This document shows, piece by piece, positions 51,645 through 63,751 of a stretch of DNA of 64,000 nt. Source of the stretch: Ciona savignyi (taxonomy: Eukaryota; Chordata; Ascidiacea; Phlebobranchia; Cionidae). The translations under genes were made by a program, and so were the position numbers. The notes beneath the pieces are model-generated. The model was not told the origin of the DNA. It did no database searches and saw only the letters and a list, made by a program, of their open reading frames with translations. The stretch is from assembly GCA_000149265.1 (NCBI GenBank), contig CH003313.1:1425738-1489737 (forward strand). Reading direction: 5' to 3'. Within the stretch, counting starts at the first letter, position 1. Each line of letters starts with the position of its first letter.

Positions 51645-54600
51645 CTGTTTCTACTGCCGCGGTTGTATTTCTGAGTGTGATAGTAGGAATTACAGCGATC
51701 ATTGTGGTTTTCTGGATGTTTTTCACCAAGAAAGCTTGCTTTAAACAATGTGGCGGTTGTGATGGATTTTTGGAACCACAGCGACACTCAGCGGATGCTG
51801 CTTTAGGTGAGTACAGTTCAGGTTATGCAACGAAAGGTTTGTAGCAGAAATACGAATTGGATTATTTTAGTACATTGTAAGTTTTTTCGCAGGAGTTAAC
51901 ATAAGACGATTTGATAACTGTGCTGATTTAACAATTAACAATTTGTTCTTGAAAAATCTTATTTTGTTAATTGTTTTCGCGGTCACATAACATTTAGTCC
52001 ATGTCGATTTTTTTCCATCTATTAACGTATTTTACCTCCTACGGTAGACGGTAGCGCGTCTGTACGCCAATCAAAATATTGTGGGGTAGTGTTCTTAGGG
52101 CCTTTTTTTTTTTTTTTTTTTTTTTTGACTGAGCTAAGTTTCGAACCCATGATGTGCTCGTCACTTGGACCGTTTTTGTATAGTAGTCGGTATATGGATC
52201 GGTCGCGTTAACCATTTGGCTACACGATCGTACCGCCGAGAACGTTGTTAATTTTACAACAGTAGCTAGTTGATCGATTGCCTCCTTGTGTCGATTGCCT
52301 CCACTGAGAGAATGTCGTCTAAACGCGGTGACTTAGGATAGGATATCCATGTTTATCCCCGCCGAAGGGAAAACAAAGGGGGTTAACACACGAGCAATCG
52401 TCAGATCACCCCGCGCCCATCGTCGGGTTACCGGAGCTATTTTATTGTGTTTTGACACAACCGACTAGCCAGCGACCAGTATCGAACCTGCAACCGCTCG
52501 GTTGCAAGTCGTCGCAATAAATCACCATACTAACCGGTAGGGCAAACTGATTGAAATATTAACAGGTAAACGTTTTAATGACGGTGGGCACGAGGTAATC
52601 TAGATTGCCTGTGTTATGTCCGATTGGTTAGTCTTAATGGGTTCTACTAACTTAAAGAAACATGTGTATCTTATTCAACACACTGCAATAGCTTCGGTAG
52701 CCCGACGTTGGCGCAAAGTGGTTTGCCGATTGCTCATGTGTTAATCTCCTTGGTTGTCTCATTCACTGGGATAAACATGAATATCCTAACCTATCCTATT
52801 TGTGTAATAACTTTAGTTTTCCGATGGGCATAAAACCTAAAATATCCTTAGCTTTAATAAAGTGTTTCATAATGTTTCTATAGTTATTTCTAGATTCCCT
52901 GAATATTTCCCCGATGACGTCACATAAAAATTCCCACTATTGAATGGGAACGAGCAAAGTCTGGTTTAATTTGTTCTTACAAGGCGAATAGACGTTCGTG
53001 GCAACGCGTACGCCTTCGGGCAACTCGCCGTTTTATTATTTTCTCCCTGTAAAACAGTTATCGATAATAGAGAAGAGGTTACTTTATACATGATGTACCT
53101 TTATTGAACTGAAATATTTAGCAACATATATTTATTTCTCCTGCGAATTTAAATACTTATAAAATAACATTTACAGAAAGGGAACAATACAATAGATAAC
53201 TAGTCATTGAGTTAGCTAGTTCTTACTAATAGCCACTAAAAAGCAAACTCATACCATGTATTAGACTCTTTAATACTGGCTTGGCACACTCAATGATTAT
53301 TAAAAAGAGATTAGTATTCTTATAATAAAAAAGATTATCTTTTTATAATGACTAGCCTTTAATAAAGATTCTAGAATAATTCATGTTATGCCAAACAAAA
53401 TTTCAAGAATATAAGTGGATAGGGATCATAGGACAGCATTCCAGTACTCTTTATTTGGAAAATGCCTGTGGTGCTAATACTTTGGACTTCTTAACAAAAT
53501 ACCACATGACGTTGCACATTCGGGCTACCAAGTGATTGTGGTGTGTTATTTTCAATATTATATTATATGTATAAATTATGTATATTGTCCTGTACATAAA
53601 AATATTGCCATCTTAAACATATTAAATCATTAAGAATGATGAGGTGTATAGGCAAATAACATATTGGTAATCATATGGTTTTATCAATGCCACCTTAACT
53701 ATATTTTAAAAAAATACATTTTATTTTGTGGTATTGCCTTTTATATATTTGATATCCATACCAATACTTAAAAGTCCAACAATATTGAATTAAATTATTG
53801 GAAACCATAGATTATATTTGTAATTTTTTGTTAACCTATTAAACTACTGCTTTCAAGCAACATTAATTAAGTCTTGCTAAACACACAAGCTGCTGGTTTC
53901 AATCTTAAAACTTTCCAGCTTTCAGTCCTGCATGCCACACAGGCTTAATTGTTACCTGGTATGCTATTAGTCACGTTGATAAGCAGTATTGTGAACACTT
54001 CACGGTTGTTTCATCTATGTACAAGCACTTATTGCTTGGCTGCAATAATTGGATGATTAAATTGTTTCTCGTCCCACTCATTGAATTTGAATGTTTAATG
54101 AAATATGTTACCTCAATTAAGCATTGTAATGGTTTGTATTGTGTTTCTGTGGTTAGAATGTAGCCAAGTGTAGACTTAAGAAAATCATATGTTATATTAA
54201 GTCTGTTATAATGCAGATGATCATTAAGATTTGCTGTTAGTGGTGAAATATAGTAAGAGTCTAACAGATATACTTGTGGAGTAACTCTTGAAAGATGTAA
54301 AGTTCGTGTGAGCCACATCAGCAATGTCCACAGCCATGTGTTGTTTCCATGCATTGTTCGCCCATATGGGCTCTGGTGGTGAGGCATTCTCACGTGATCT
54401 TGTGGCTACAGTCAAGAAGGACCACGCCAAGAAAAAGCGAACAAATTCAATCAACTCGAACGACAGCTTAAATGACCCCACATACACGGATGGGTGGGGG
54501 GATGAAACCAATCAAGCACGACTTGAGATAACCGTAAAGGAGAACAATGAAAGCCAACCAAGCGTGTCAACGAGGATTAGACAATCTATGCGAAAATTAC

Positions 54601-57600
54601 GAAGCAGTTTGTTAGATTTAAGAGCTTCCACAACAACTGTTAACACAAACAATAGCAACTGTAAGAAATTTAGAGTATAATGATTATATTTAACAAATCA
54701 AAAATCGGTCAGTGGATTCCTGCCCCTTAAGAGTAGCTAGATATAATATTAGCCGGACGCTAGTGTATTATGAATTCGCGATTAACCGACATGTGTTGAT
54801 ATCCATTGTTCGCCACAGGAAAAAATAAGAGTTAACCGATCTCGATTCTGTTTATTACTAAAATGGGAGTGGGGGGCCATCCATATATTACTGATGAATA
54901 ATGGTACATATCCTATATATATTACTTAATGGTATATGTTATTACTGCTTTAGTAACAATTTCAGGGAGCTATAGTGGTCATTTGCTTTCTACTGTACCA
55001 GGCTGTATTGCTGTTATAGGTAGTTGTAGTGATTCGAACTACATTTTACATGAATTCCATGTAAAATGTGAAATTTCCCTAATACATGAATCAATATACA
55101 TGAATTCTATGTTCAAACAGCAAAGTCGTACGACGATTCGGACAGCGACTCATCAAGTGACAGCGAAGAAGAGACATTGAGACAGATGAGGAAAACGATT
55201 CGTCATAAAGAGCATTCTTCAGGTAACTATGCGGTGTGTGTGTGTTATGAGCAAACAATCTCTGATGTTTGCTGGGTCCACCCACCTGAACAAACATCAA
55301 TTCGGTTTCGAACATCGGACTGTAGTAGATATGTTACTTGGTAAATATTGATTACAAAATACCTCCAGATAACATTAGTGGGAGCCACATGAAAACTTCA
55401 AAGTCAGATTTGGGACCGCAACCCAAAAGTGCGTCTCCGACCTTAAAAGGAGGTGATTTTTCTTTCTATTTAATCTACTACCACAGCATATTTGAATTAC
55501 TCCACCTAAACATTTGTACTATGCAATTAAACAATACCCTGTATTTTTATTTCACAAAAATTTGTAATATGATTTTATGGTTGGTTTAATTTGGCTTAAA
55601 ATTTATTTTTAGGCTCTATTGTTAGAATAAAAAAGAATGGCATAATTAATTAAAGTCAAGAAGACAGAATAAAATGGAAAAACTACAGGAATAGACATGA
55701 TATAATAAGGAAAAAATGACATGGCCGTAAAACCTTATGTTAGCAAAAAGTAATTTCAACAGAAAAGTTTAAATCAAAATTAATAAATTTGGTAGCAAAG
55801 GTGGAGTCTTAAAGTTGACATTCCAAGTTTAACTTTGTTCTATGCAGACAATGAAGTGGTGGGTGTGAACGAGAGTTTCTCATCACAAGATTTGCTCAAA
55901 TTAGTAAGTGTTCTATGGGTGTGTATACAATGATATTTAACACATTGTCATCATTGTCAGGACAGCGAGAGTCCAGAGTCTGAAGCTGCTCCACCACAAG
56001 GTGGGGATGACAAGCAATGGACGATAGATGATACGGGGAGTGTTTATAGCAGGGATATGTCTTCCTCCATGTTGGAGGTAAGGGGACTTGGTGCTTATTG
56101 TTCAGAGTGGTAATTATAAATATATCTTATATATTTGGTAGCTGTATATATTTGAGATGTGCTTTTATACTCTTGTCTTGAACACATAAATAGTGTGACT
56201 TTGGAAATTGTATATGTGCTGTCTAATATATAAATTGCTTTAAGACACTAAAATGTGATTCTTATGTTATATATATATATATATATATAGATATCATATA
56301 CGGTACATATTATATATAGATATACATATAATGTTTAGTCACCAAATATGTCAGGAAGACGAGGTGGCAGTGGCAATCGCTGCCAAACCGAAGTCACTGG
56401 ACGGGGAGAGTATATCGTTATCGATGGACAGTGGCCTCCCAATATCTGCTTGTGGTATGATTGACATCGCCCTGCAATATTCTCTCTCAGATCGGAAACT
56501 ACAAATCACAATCATTGAGGCCAAGGAATTGCCATCCAAGGACAGAGGAGGGGCCAGCATTATACAGGTAACAGGTTCATTATTATGCAATACACTGTTT
56601 ATTTGGTGACCAGTAAAGAGCACTTGGTATAATTTCTCAGGTGTAAAGTTAGAAATGTAAATCGCACATTTAGTCATAATGTGAGCTAACATGGACTAGT
56701 GTGACTTATCCTGATTACAAAGTGTAGCAAGCTTATCAAACCTTTTTCTTGCTTAATAACAGTAGTAGCCACACTGCAGTAATTTAAGGAATTTTTTGGG
56801 TGTCGTGTACTCGTGTCCCTGAGCATTGCTACCAAAAAACACATGCATGCGAACCTGTATACTTTAATATAATGAAGCATTTTGCACATCTCACAAAGCA
56901 AGTTTACGCTTACGACATTGCAATCGGATACTTATCCTCGCAGGTCCGTGCGGTGATGCTTCCAGCGAAGAGGAAACGATACAAGACCAAGGTGCAACAC
57001 ATCAATGCACCACGATTTGCAGAGACTTTCAAGATTTCACAAGTCTCACCAGAGGACCTTCGTCGCATGGGGTTAAGACTTCGTTTATATGGGATTGGGA
57101 AGGTGCGATACAGCTTTTAGGACACGAATATAAAGCAAGAAGATTAGTTTATTTTTTCGCTCCTTCGTTACACTAAAGAAGAATAGCACAATTATTTCAA
57201 GTTGAGGAGGGAAGATAAAACGGAAAAACTACAGTAGTTAAAACACATTAGTGAATAGACACGGTATATTGTGGGAAAATGACATAGCTGTTAAACCTTA
57301 CACTAATAATAAAAAAAAAAATTGCAACAAATTACAAAGAATAAATCTAAAAAAGATGCTCAAATAAATCTGTGCATGCAAAAATGAGCACACACAAATA
57401 CCACATATGATATCTTCCAATTACCTTGTGCCCACAGTCATATTGCTTAACTTTGTTGTCTCGCAGATTGTTGCAGTATATTTGATATAACTTCAGTTTT
57501 TCTATCCTTTTAATTCAACTGAATTAAGGCATTGTCTGTTAGATGCTTCTAAATACCATGCAGAAAAGAAGTCTAGCCGTATATCATGCCAATTAATCTG

Positions 57601-60260
57601 TCCATGAACTCTGTTCTAATTCCTGGACTGTTGGCATTTAAATGGAAAATATTATGCATGAGTTATGTGTTTTTGCATAGAATCCTACAACTCCTTTTAA
57701 AACTGATGAGAGTTTATGTGGCCAATGTTGACAGGTGCGTGATCGGCTAATTGGAGAGACGACCGTCCGATTTGATGAACTGAACCTCATACGGGAGCCA
57801 CAACTAACCGTCACCTTGCAGCTGGAACCTCGAACCAATGTTAACGTGAGTACTTCACTGGAATGTGGAGCGAATGGATTCTATATAAATTTGATGCCGG
57901 ATGTCAATCTATATCAGTGCTTCGCAACCTTTTTTTACCCTAGGCACATTTAGAAACTTAAAAAACACGGTACATTGCCGTCAAAATTGTACAATGGGAA
58001 TGCTTCTGACAAGCTATATATATTTGATATTATATGAGCGAAGTGTCTGATAGCCGTAATATTTAAATCTGCAAAAGCTAAAACGTTTTTAATTAAAAAA
58101 AACCTGTAGTTAAAAAAAATATTTTTATTTTCTGCACATATAGTATTGTCTTGCGGAAAACTGCTTGCGGAGCACTGATCTATAAGAGTATTTTTTGGAT
58201 TGCCAGTTCCCAAATATTATTCCTTGGCACACATTCTAATGATATTTATCACTATTTCTTTATGATACTTTCTCACTATTTCTTTATGAGCGACTCTCAT
58301 TGACACTGAGTTTGACTTGTTTCACAGCGTGGAGATAATTACGAGTTAAGTGGCATGAAGGAGTACGTCGACTCCTCATCGGTGGCAACTCTCACCCATG
58401 GGGGAAGTCTCCCAGAGATTCTGCTTGCGCTTGCATACAACCAGATGACCGGGAGGTTGTCGGTTGAGGTGGTGAAAGGATCGCACTTTCGAAACCTGGC
58501 ACTGCCCAAACCACCAGGTACAAATTATTTCAACCTATGAAAAGCAAGAAAATCTATGACTCAATTAGTTTAGCCTATTCATTTTTACAAAATTGGAAAA
58601 TGAAACATATCACTACAGAGGAATAGGAAAAGACGGATAAACGAACAGTTGATAAACACAGCATTAACAAAAAAGGGGTATGAATAAATAAATATAGCGG
58701 ACGGGCCACCAAACCTAGAAGAAAAACAATACTATGCAAAACAAAAATGTTGTGGTAAAGCACAACCATTAATGTTGGGGGAGCCGGCTTTGGGAGAGTT
58801 TGGTCAGAAAGGGTAGACCAGAGTGAAAAAACCCTAAAATGAAATTCTAGTAATGTTAACACTTTATTCGGTGATGAAAACAATAAATATAAAGGTTTTT
58901 TACTGGTCCATGTTGTGCTGCTATGTAATACAATATGTAGACAAAGTTGGTCAAATTAATTGATTTTTTGGAGAATTAATGTTTCATCACCAGAGATTCT
59001 AGTTTAGTTTACAAAATGGCTATTTTTGTCTTCAACAAATTATTCTGTTTTCCCAGATACTTTTGTGAAGTTGGTTCTGTTGAACTCGTCATGCCAGGAA
59101 ATGGCTCAGAGCAAAACAACAGTACGGAGGTCCCAACCAAACCCAGTTTTTAAAGAAACTTTTTATTTTCAGGTGATGATCTTAAAAAAATTGTGAACCG
59201 CAGTGTTGCCAGATAATTTGTTGTCAAACTTGCAGTTACAGCATTTCGTAATTTCTGAGTATGTACTAGTGTTGAAATTTAAACTCGGTAGCCTAACATT
59301 GCTGAGTCAGCACTAAATGGAATGTGTGACCAAGCACAATGAAAAGTCCACTGGGACTCACCTTGAGCTGGCCTATGTATGAATTATGCAGTGATAATGA
59401 TTATGTGCTTTCACGCTGTGAACACACCATGCTTCCCTGGGCAGCATAAGTATTCTACCAAAATGTTTTTGGTGGTATGAATATTAGCTAGAAATTCTGA
59501 CTTGTTTTAATCAATATTTATACTGCAGAAACACATTGCACATACCTAAAAAAACAATACAACCCAGAACATGGCACATGGTGGTTAACTGTGTCATTAT
59601 CAGACTTGGTCAATACATAAACAACATTTCCAGTGTAATCCCAATATTTTTCATTGGCACATAGAAACTTATTATTTTATTACAATACAATGCAAACGTC
59701 CACATAATCACTATTAGTCATCCTTGCTTATATTGGTAAAACTGTTATATCTTCAGCAATGTAAAAGTGGCTAAGTGGCGGTACTTCTAATTACTACAGG
59801 ATCACTTGGATGGTTAGGGTTCCAAGCACTTGATATAAGTGATCCCTCTGAGCAATCCTGTAGTAATTAGAGGGATATTCAGGTGGTATTCTGACAAATA
59901 CATGTAATAGACCATTAAAGACACAATAACTTTCATTTTTTGTGATACCATTGGATTCTGCTTGGGTGAATTGTTGCCAGGCTCCAAGGAACAGAAATAG
60001 TGTTTGGTCTAAAACATCCTTTAATGTATATTTTAACTTTATTTAAGCACTTAAATCCACAGATTGCATTGTTTCAACTAAGCGAGGTGTCTCTCATGGT
60101 CAGTGTGTATTGCTCCAAGACAATCAAGAAGAAAGAGATGTTGGGTTGGATATCACTGGGTCAGAACAGCAGCAGTGAGGCAGATGAGCAACACTGGGTC
60201 GAAATGAAAGAAGCAAAAGGCAGCACTGTCAGCAGATGGCACACACTGATTGAATCTTGA
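51645..60260 (+). CDS. syt14: Synaptotagmin-14/16-like protein (first coding exon not identified)
   Basis: A membrane protein with two C2 domains, of the Ca2+-independent synaptotagmin 14/16 group linked to vesicle traffic. Exons: 51645-51806, 54412-54660, 55121-55222, 55369-55452, 55848-55903, 55961-56077, 56355-56567, 56944-57102, 57735-57845, 58328-58517, 59057-59172, 60063-60260, all in phase. The first carries the transmembrane segment (VFLSVIVGITAIIVVFWMFF) and then KKACF, like vertebrate SYT14. An acidic linker follows (DDSDSDSSSDSEEE). C2A covers IDIALQYSLSDRKLQITIIE to TVTLQLEP; C2B covers GSLPEILLALAYN to the end, RWHTLIES. The usual Ca2+-binding Asp clusters are not visible in either C2. 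The first exon enters in phase 1, so an upstream exon with the start is missing. Exon 54412-54660 is an extra phase 1-1 exon without a clear vertebrate match. SYT16 is the alternative name. The intron after the first exon is 2.6 kb and holds a SINE pair; I see no exon in it. Confidence 0.88.
52103..52232 (-). repeat. Second tRNA-derived SINE type, poly-A tailed
   Basis: On minus: TAGCCAAATGGTTAACGCG (box A-like), GGGTTCGAAACTTAG (box B GGTTCGAAAC), then directly an A run of about 24. The layout (tRNA-like head straight into poly-A) differs from the TATCC-tailed family. Confidence 0.65.
52333..52539 (-). repeat. SINE with internal deletion, left arm of an inverted pair
   Basis: Minus-oriented family copy; the block holding GGGTTCTACCAAATT is deleted. 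A plus-oriented copy begins 38 bases downstream. Confidence 0.82.
52577..52798 (+). repeat. SINE fragments, right arm of an inverted pair
   Basis: A short 3' fragment (52577-52617) is followed by another copy running to CCTAACCTATCCTATT. Together they face the minus copy at 52333-52539. Confidence 0.78.
57915..58177 (+). mobile_element. hAT-like MITE, copy 3
   Basis: It starts CAGTGCTTCGCAACC and ends GCTTGCGGAGCACTG. It is flanked by ATCTATAT and ATCTATAA, an 8-bp duplication with one mismatch. It lies in a synaptotagmin intron. Confidence 0.85.
58595..58690 (+). repeat. Dispersed repeat shared with 60455-60550
   Basis: AATGAAACATATCAC, AGGAAAAGACGG and CATTAACAAAA followed by a G-run, TAT and AATAAAT occur in the same order at 60455-60550. 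It lies in a synaptotagmin intron; the second copy is just downstream of that gene. Confidence 0.55.
59786..59871. repeat. Perfect 17-bp inverted repeat, 86-bp hairpin
   Basis: TCTAATTACTACAGGAT (59786-59802) is exactly inverted as ATCCTGTAGTAATTAGA (59855-59871). Inner CACTT / AAGTG blocks extend possible pairing. It lies in the last intron of the synaptotagmin gene. Confidence 0.85.
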
Positions 60261-60313
60261 ACTTTAGTTGCACACCATATTTTTGTACACAAAGCACTTT
60301 ATTCAGATTGTGT

Positions 60314-60319
60314 AATAAA
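60314..60319 (+). terminator. syt14: Probable synaptotagmin gene polyadenylation signal
   Basis: AATAAA 54 bases after the stop codon of the synaptotagmin-14/16 gene. Confidence 0.65.
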
Positions 60320-61107
60320 GTTTCTCTTCAAGTTTTTGTCATAATAGCTGCTTTGGTATTTAAACCTGACTAACCCAACCAGATAAAGGAGCTGGTGGTT
60401 TATATTTTACTTGCCATTTCATGGGATACCCATAACCCAGTATTAAATAACGGCAAATGAAACAAATCACAACACTTGAACAGGAAAAGACGGCAAAACA
60501 AACAGTCGTTAAAACACTTTATTAACAAAAGGGGGATATAAATAATGGGAGAATGAAGAAGTTGCTAGTAAGTTGTGTCCTTTAGCCAACGTCTAACCTA
60601 CATAGACTAAAGAGTTGGGCAAAAATTGTGGTAATGAATTCTGCATGATATACGATGCACTACAATAGGTCTGATAAACCAAGACAGAAGGTAATATGAC
60701 GATTACCTGTGTTAACACTCGTATTGTACTTATCCTAAAAGATGAACATGGTATCTGATGTTGTATGCCACAATGAGTAAGAAAAGCTTTTGTAATGCGC
60801 GATGATAATAGCTGCTAGGACTTCCATCTTATTTATTAACTGGATTAATGTCTTTATAAATAGCTTCGCCATGCAGCCATGCAAAATTTTGTCCGGATGC
60901 TATTACTGCCTTAGTCTACATTACACAATAAGCAAACAGCAGACCAGTATTAATGATTGTATTATAAATCCCACAGTTTCACAATTAATCTCTTTGGCAA
61001 CACATTTAATAATCACTTCAGGAATCACAATTCGTCTCTTGACTTTTCGATATTGTTAGCTTGGTGACCTGTCAGTTTATATTAGTTAGCATTCCCATTT
61101 GTGTATA
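60320..61107. other. Convergent spacer between the synaptotagmin and EF-hand genes
   Basis: It holds a dispersed repeat (about 60455-60550) and a degenerate SINE (about 60570-60755, plus). No supported exon. If the EF-hand gene has a further 3' exon it would be here, but I could not recognise one. Confidence 0.5.
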
Positions 61108-63532
61108 CTATTTCTGGTGTATGAAATATGGGTTACCTGCCACATCTGCAAGCAGGTTATCTTGATATCGCTCCAACACCTTTTCCATGTTGGCCTTTAT
61201 CTCTTGTTGACTGCACCTTCCATCATTATCGCTGTCCAAAGTATCAAATATCCATTGAGCCCCAGCTGTTGAACCTTCATGACTTCGATATTCATTCATG
61301 AATGTTTCCTTTGACAGCTCAACTGATGATAATATCAAATTCCTACAAAAGCGAATTAAATGTATTATGGCATTAATTCCGCTCCAGGAACTTGACTTTT
61401 AGGTAATTTACATTTTGTTCTTCGATACAGTCAGTTTTACATAGGAATTTAAGTAAATTAACAATTTACACACTGAAATCTCTCTTTATACTTGTCCACT
61501 CTCATGTTGTGTTACCCTATCTGTGGAAAAGTTTGATCTTTCAACCCACTATATATATTTTTAAACAAACCATCCATACACTGTATTAGTAACTTAATTG
61601 ATGTGATAATGTTTTACTGTGACCTTGAATATTGGCTTGGGGCACTTACCTAAAAGCTTACTTGAAATATTGTAATTTCTACAAAAAAATTAAACTGTAT
61701 ATGCATAAAACTCGATTTTCCCTGTGTTAATTAATGAGTCAACCAACCACACACAGCTATATCTTAAGCAAATAGACAGTTTGAGGAAGGTACCTTATAA
61801 GTTTAGGATGAAGATGCAAAAACTCATATTTGTCTGTGTTAGCAGGGTCTGGATCCTTGATGTCTGATATTTTCTTGAGAGTGTCAACCGACATGTTGGC
61901 CAACAAAGCACAGTCGTAGTACCCACGATGCTCCGGGTCAATAAGCTCCATGATCTGTGCACATTACACTTATTAATGTCACTGTTGTTGGGCATAACGT
62001 TATACACAGACAGCATGAATAAAGGTCTAAAAATGCTTTGGATTGTCACTGTGCTTCTTTGCGAGATTGGTCTTACAAAATTATTTAAGGCAAAGTAAAC
62101 AGTGCTGAGCCTTAAATAAACTATTTGTAAATGACCAAGAAATAAATACAATGGAATTTATTTGGAGTCTGATGCCTTTTTTACAGTTTGGTGCTTTTTA
62201 AAGTTAATACTAATAACATCACGATTCCACAGTGAATACATAGCATTCAAAAAAATTTAAAAATCAACAAAAAATAGAAAACAGAAATAAATGCCAATAT
62301 ATTTATCATTGACAGTGTTTCCAAAAAAACATTTTTTTCCTAAACAGATATTTATTTAAGATAACTTGACTATAGATCTATGTATGTACTTTGTAAAAAA
62401 AAATAAAGTAAGAAGATCATGACATCATACCGCTTGAGCTCTTTGCTTCATTATCTCCACATTTTCCTCCGGGATTTCATATTCATCGCTGTTGAACTCG
62501 ACGGTTCCTTTGTACTGATCCTCCTCCACCTCCATTCCCGTCAACATCTCCTCCTCGAACATTTCTCCAGTGATCCTCCCTTCTCCTGACTTGCACATTT
62601 GTTCCAACGACTCCCTGATACCATCCATGTGTGTTGGAATCATAATCGATACAATATGTNNNNNNNNNNNNNNNNNNNNNNNNNNNNNNNNNNNNNNNNN
62701 NNNNNNNNNNNNNNNNNNNNNNNNNNNNNNNNNNNNNNNNNNNNNNNNNNNNNNNNNNNNNNNNNNNNNNNNNNNNNNNNNNNNNNNNNNNNNNNNNNNN
62801 NNNNNNNNNNNNNNNNNNNNNNNNNNNNNNNNNNNNNNNNNNNNNNNNNNNNNNNNNNNNNNNNNNNNNNNNNNNNNNNAGTTAAAATTATACACAACAC
62901 ACTGGAATAGCTCTGTGACCCGACAGTGAGTGAGATGATCTGACGATTGCTCATGTGTTTACGCCCCTTGCGTTTTCCATTCACAGCGAGGATAAACATG
63001 AGTATCTTATTCAACCGTTATATGTGGCTACTACACCCAACATATAGAATAAGATGAGGTACTGCATACAAAACATTTCTAGTCCTTATCCTGGCCACTA
63101 GTATTGAAAAGGGTGCGGGTCTGGACAAGTCACTTAAAAATTTATTTCAGTGGATTCAGGTTATTTTAGTTATTTCAAATTTAGAAAAAGTAATAATTCC
63201 CGCAGATAAAATGTGGACACTAAATAATCTGTTAAACGCCTGGGGATAAATATGAGTTTCCTATTCAACATACGAATATAACACTTTTGTGATGGTTGCT
63301 CTATTCAGTTAAAATAATAACAAACCATACTTGAGTTCAAATGGGTCAGTGTTGCCCATGGTTTGAGCTTCGTACCCATCATACGTCCACACCATCGGGA
63401 CCTCACTTAATAACTCTGACGGCGGTAACCCTTCACTGGGGCAACCTTTCGGGTCAAATTCATTCAATCTTGAAAACAACATGCTGACGGCAAGATTTTT
63501 CGCCCCATATGATCGGACCTGATGCCAATGAC
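61108..63532 (-). CDS. JmjC/cupin-like protein with C-terminal EF-hand, partial
   Basis: Product not assigned to a named orthologue. Exons seen, 5' to 3': 63326-63532, about 62645 (or inside the gap) to 62431, 61794-61954, 61342 down to 61137 (spliced) or 61108 (stop). The first begins GHWHQVRSYGAKNLAVS, which resembles the last strand of a JmjC/cupin_8 fold with its distal iron-binding His; the other iron ligands would be outside the window. MVWTYDGYEAQTMGNTDPFE follows, then a Glu-rich segment, and finally a canonical EF-hand loop, DSDNDGRCSQQE, in the last exon. Phases agree between the last three exons; the gap hides the junction with the first. If the last exon is terminal the protein ends AGNPYFIHQK. 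The gene runs off the right edge. Confidence 0.6.
62660..62879. other. Assembly gap, 220 N
   Basis: A run of N between an exon of the EF-hand gene and a SINE 3' part. The missing sequence probably holds a splice acceptor and the SINE head. Confidence 0.95.
62880..63011 (+). repeat. SINE 3' part, head lost in the gap
   Basis: It begins at the ATACACAACACACTGGAATAG block and ends ATAAACATGAGTATCTTATTC, a diverged tail. Confidence 0.78.
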
Positions 63533-63751
63533 CTGAATTAAGTGGGGTGTTAATCAATATGATTATCACACACAACTGGCAACCCAACTACCTGCATAAA
63601 TTTAGGGGTTAATATGCAATTTGCACCGTTGAATTGACAATTGCATCGGACAATCCAAATAATACCTATTAATGATTAAAGGAAAATGGTATACCAGTAT
63701 GTACAAATTAAGATTTTAGCATAATGTATATTTTGATAAAAATTTTTAGTG

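Noticed and set aside
54324-54411. Start of an independent 118-codon plus frame with its own ATG
   Set aside because: A good acceptor (GGCTACAG) at 54411 and matching phase make the downstream part an internal synaptotagmin exon; the upstream part has no support, though an alternative start cannot be excluded.
54224-54511. Minus-strand frames of 95 and 140 codons near 54-54.5 kb
   Set aside because: They lie partly opposite the supported plus-strand exon and have no splice context or family motifs.
56270-56332. AT dinucleotide runs as a possible origin or regulatory element
   Set aside because: Simple TA repeats of this length also occur at 11698 and 31176 and are ordinary in AT-rich introns.
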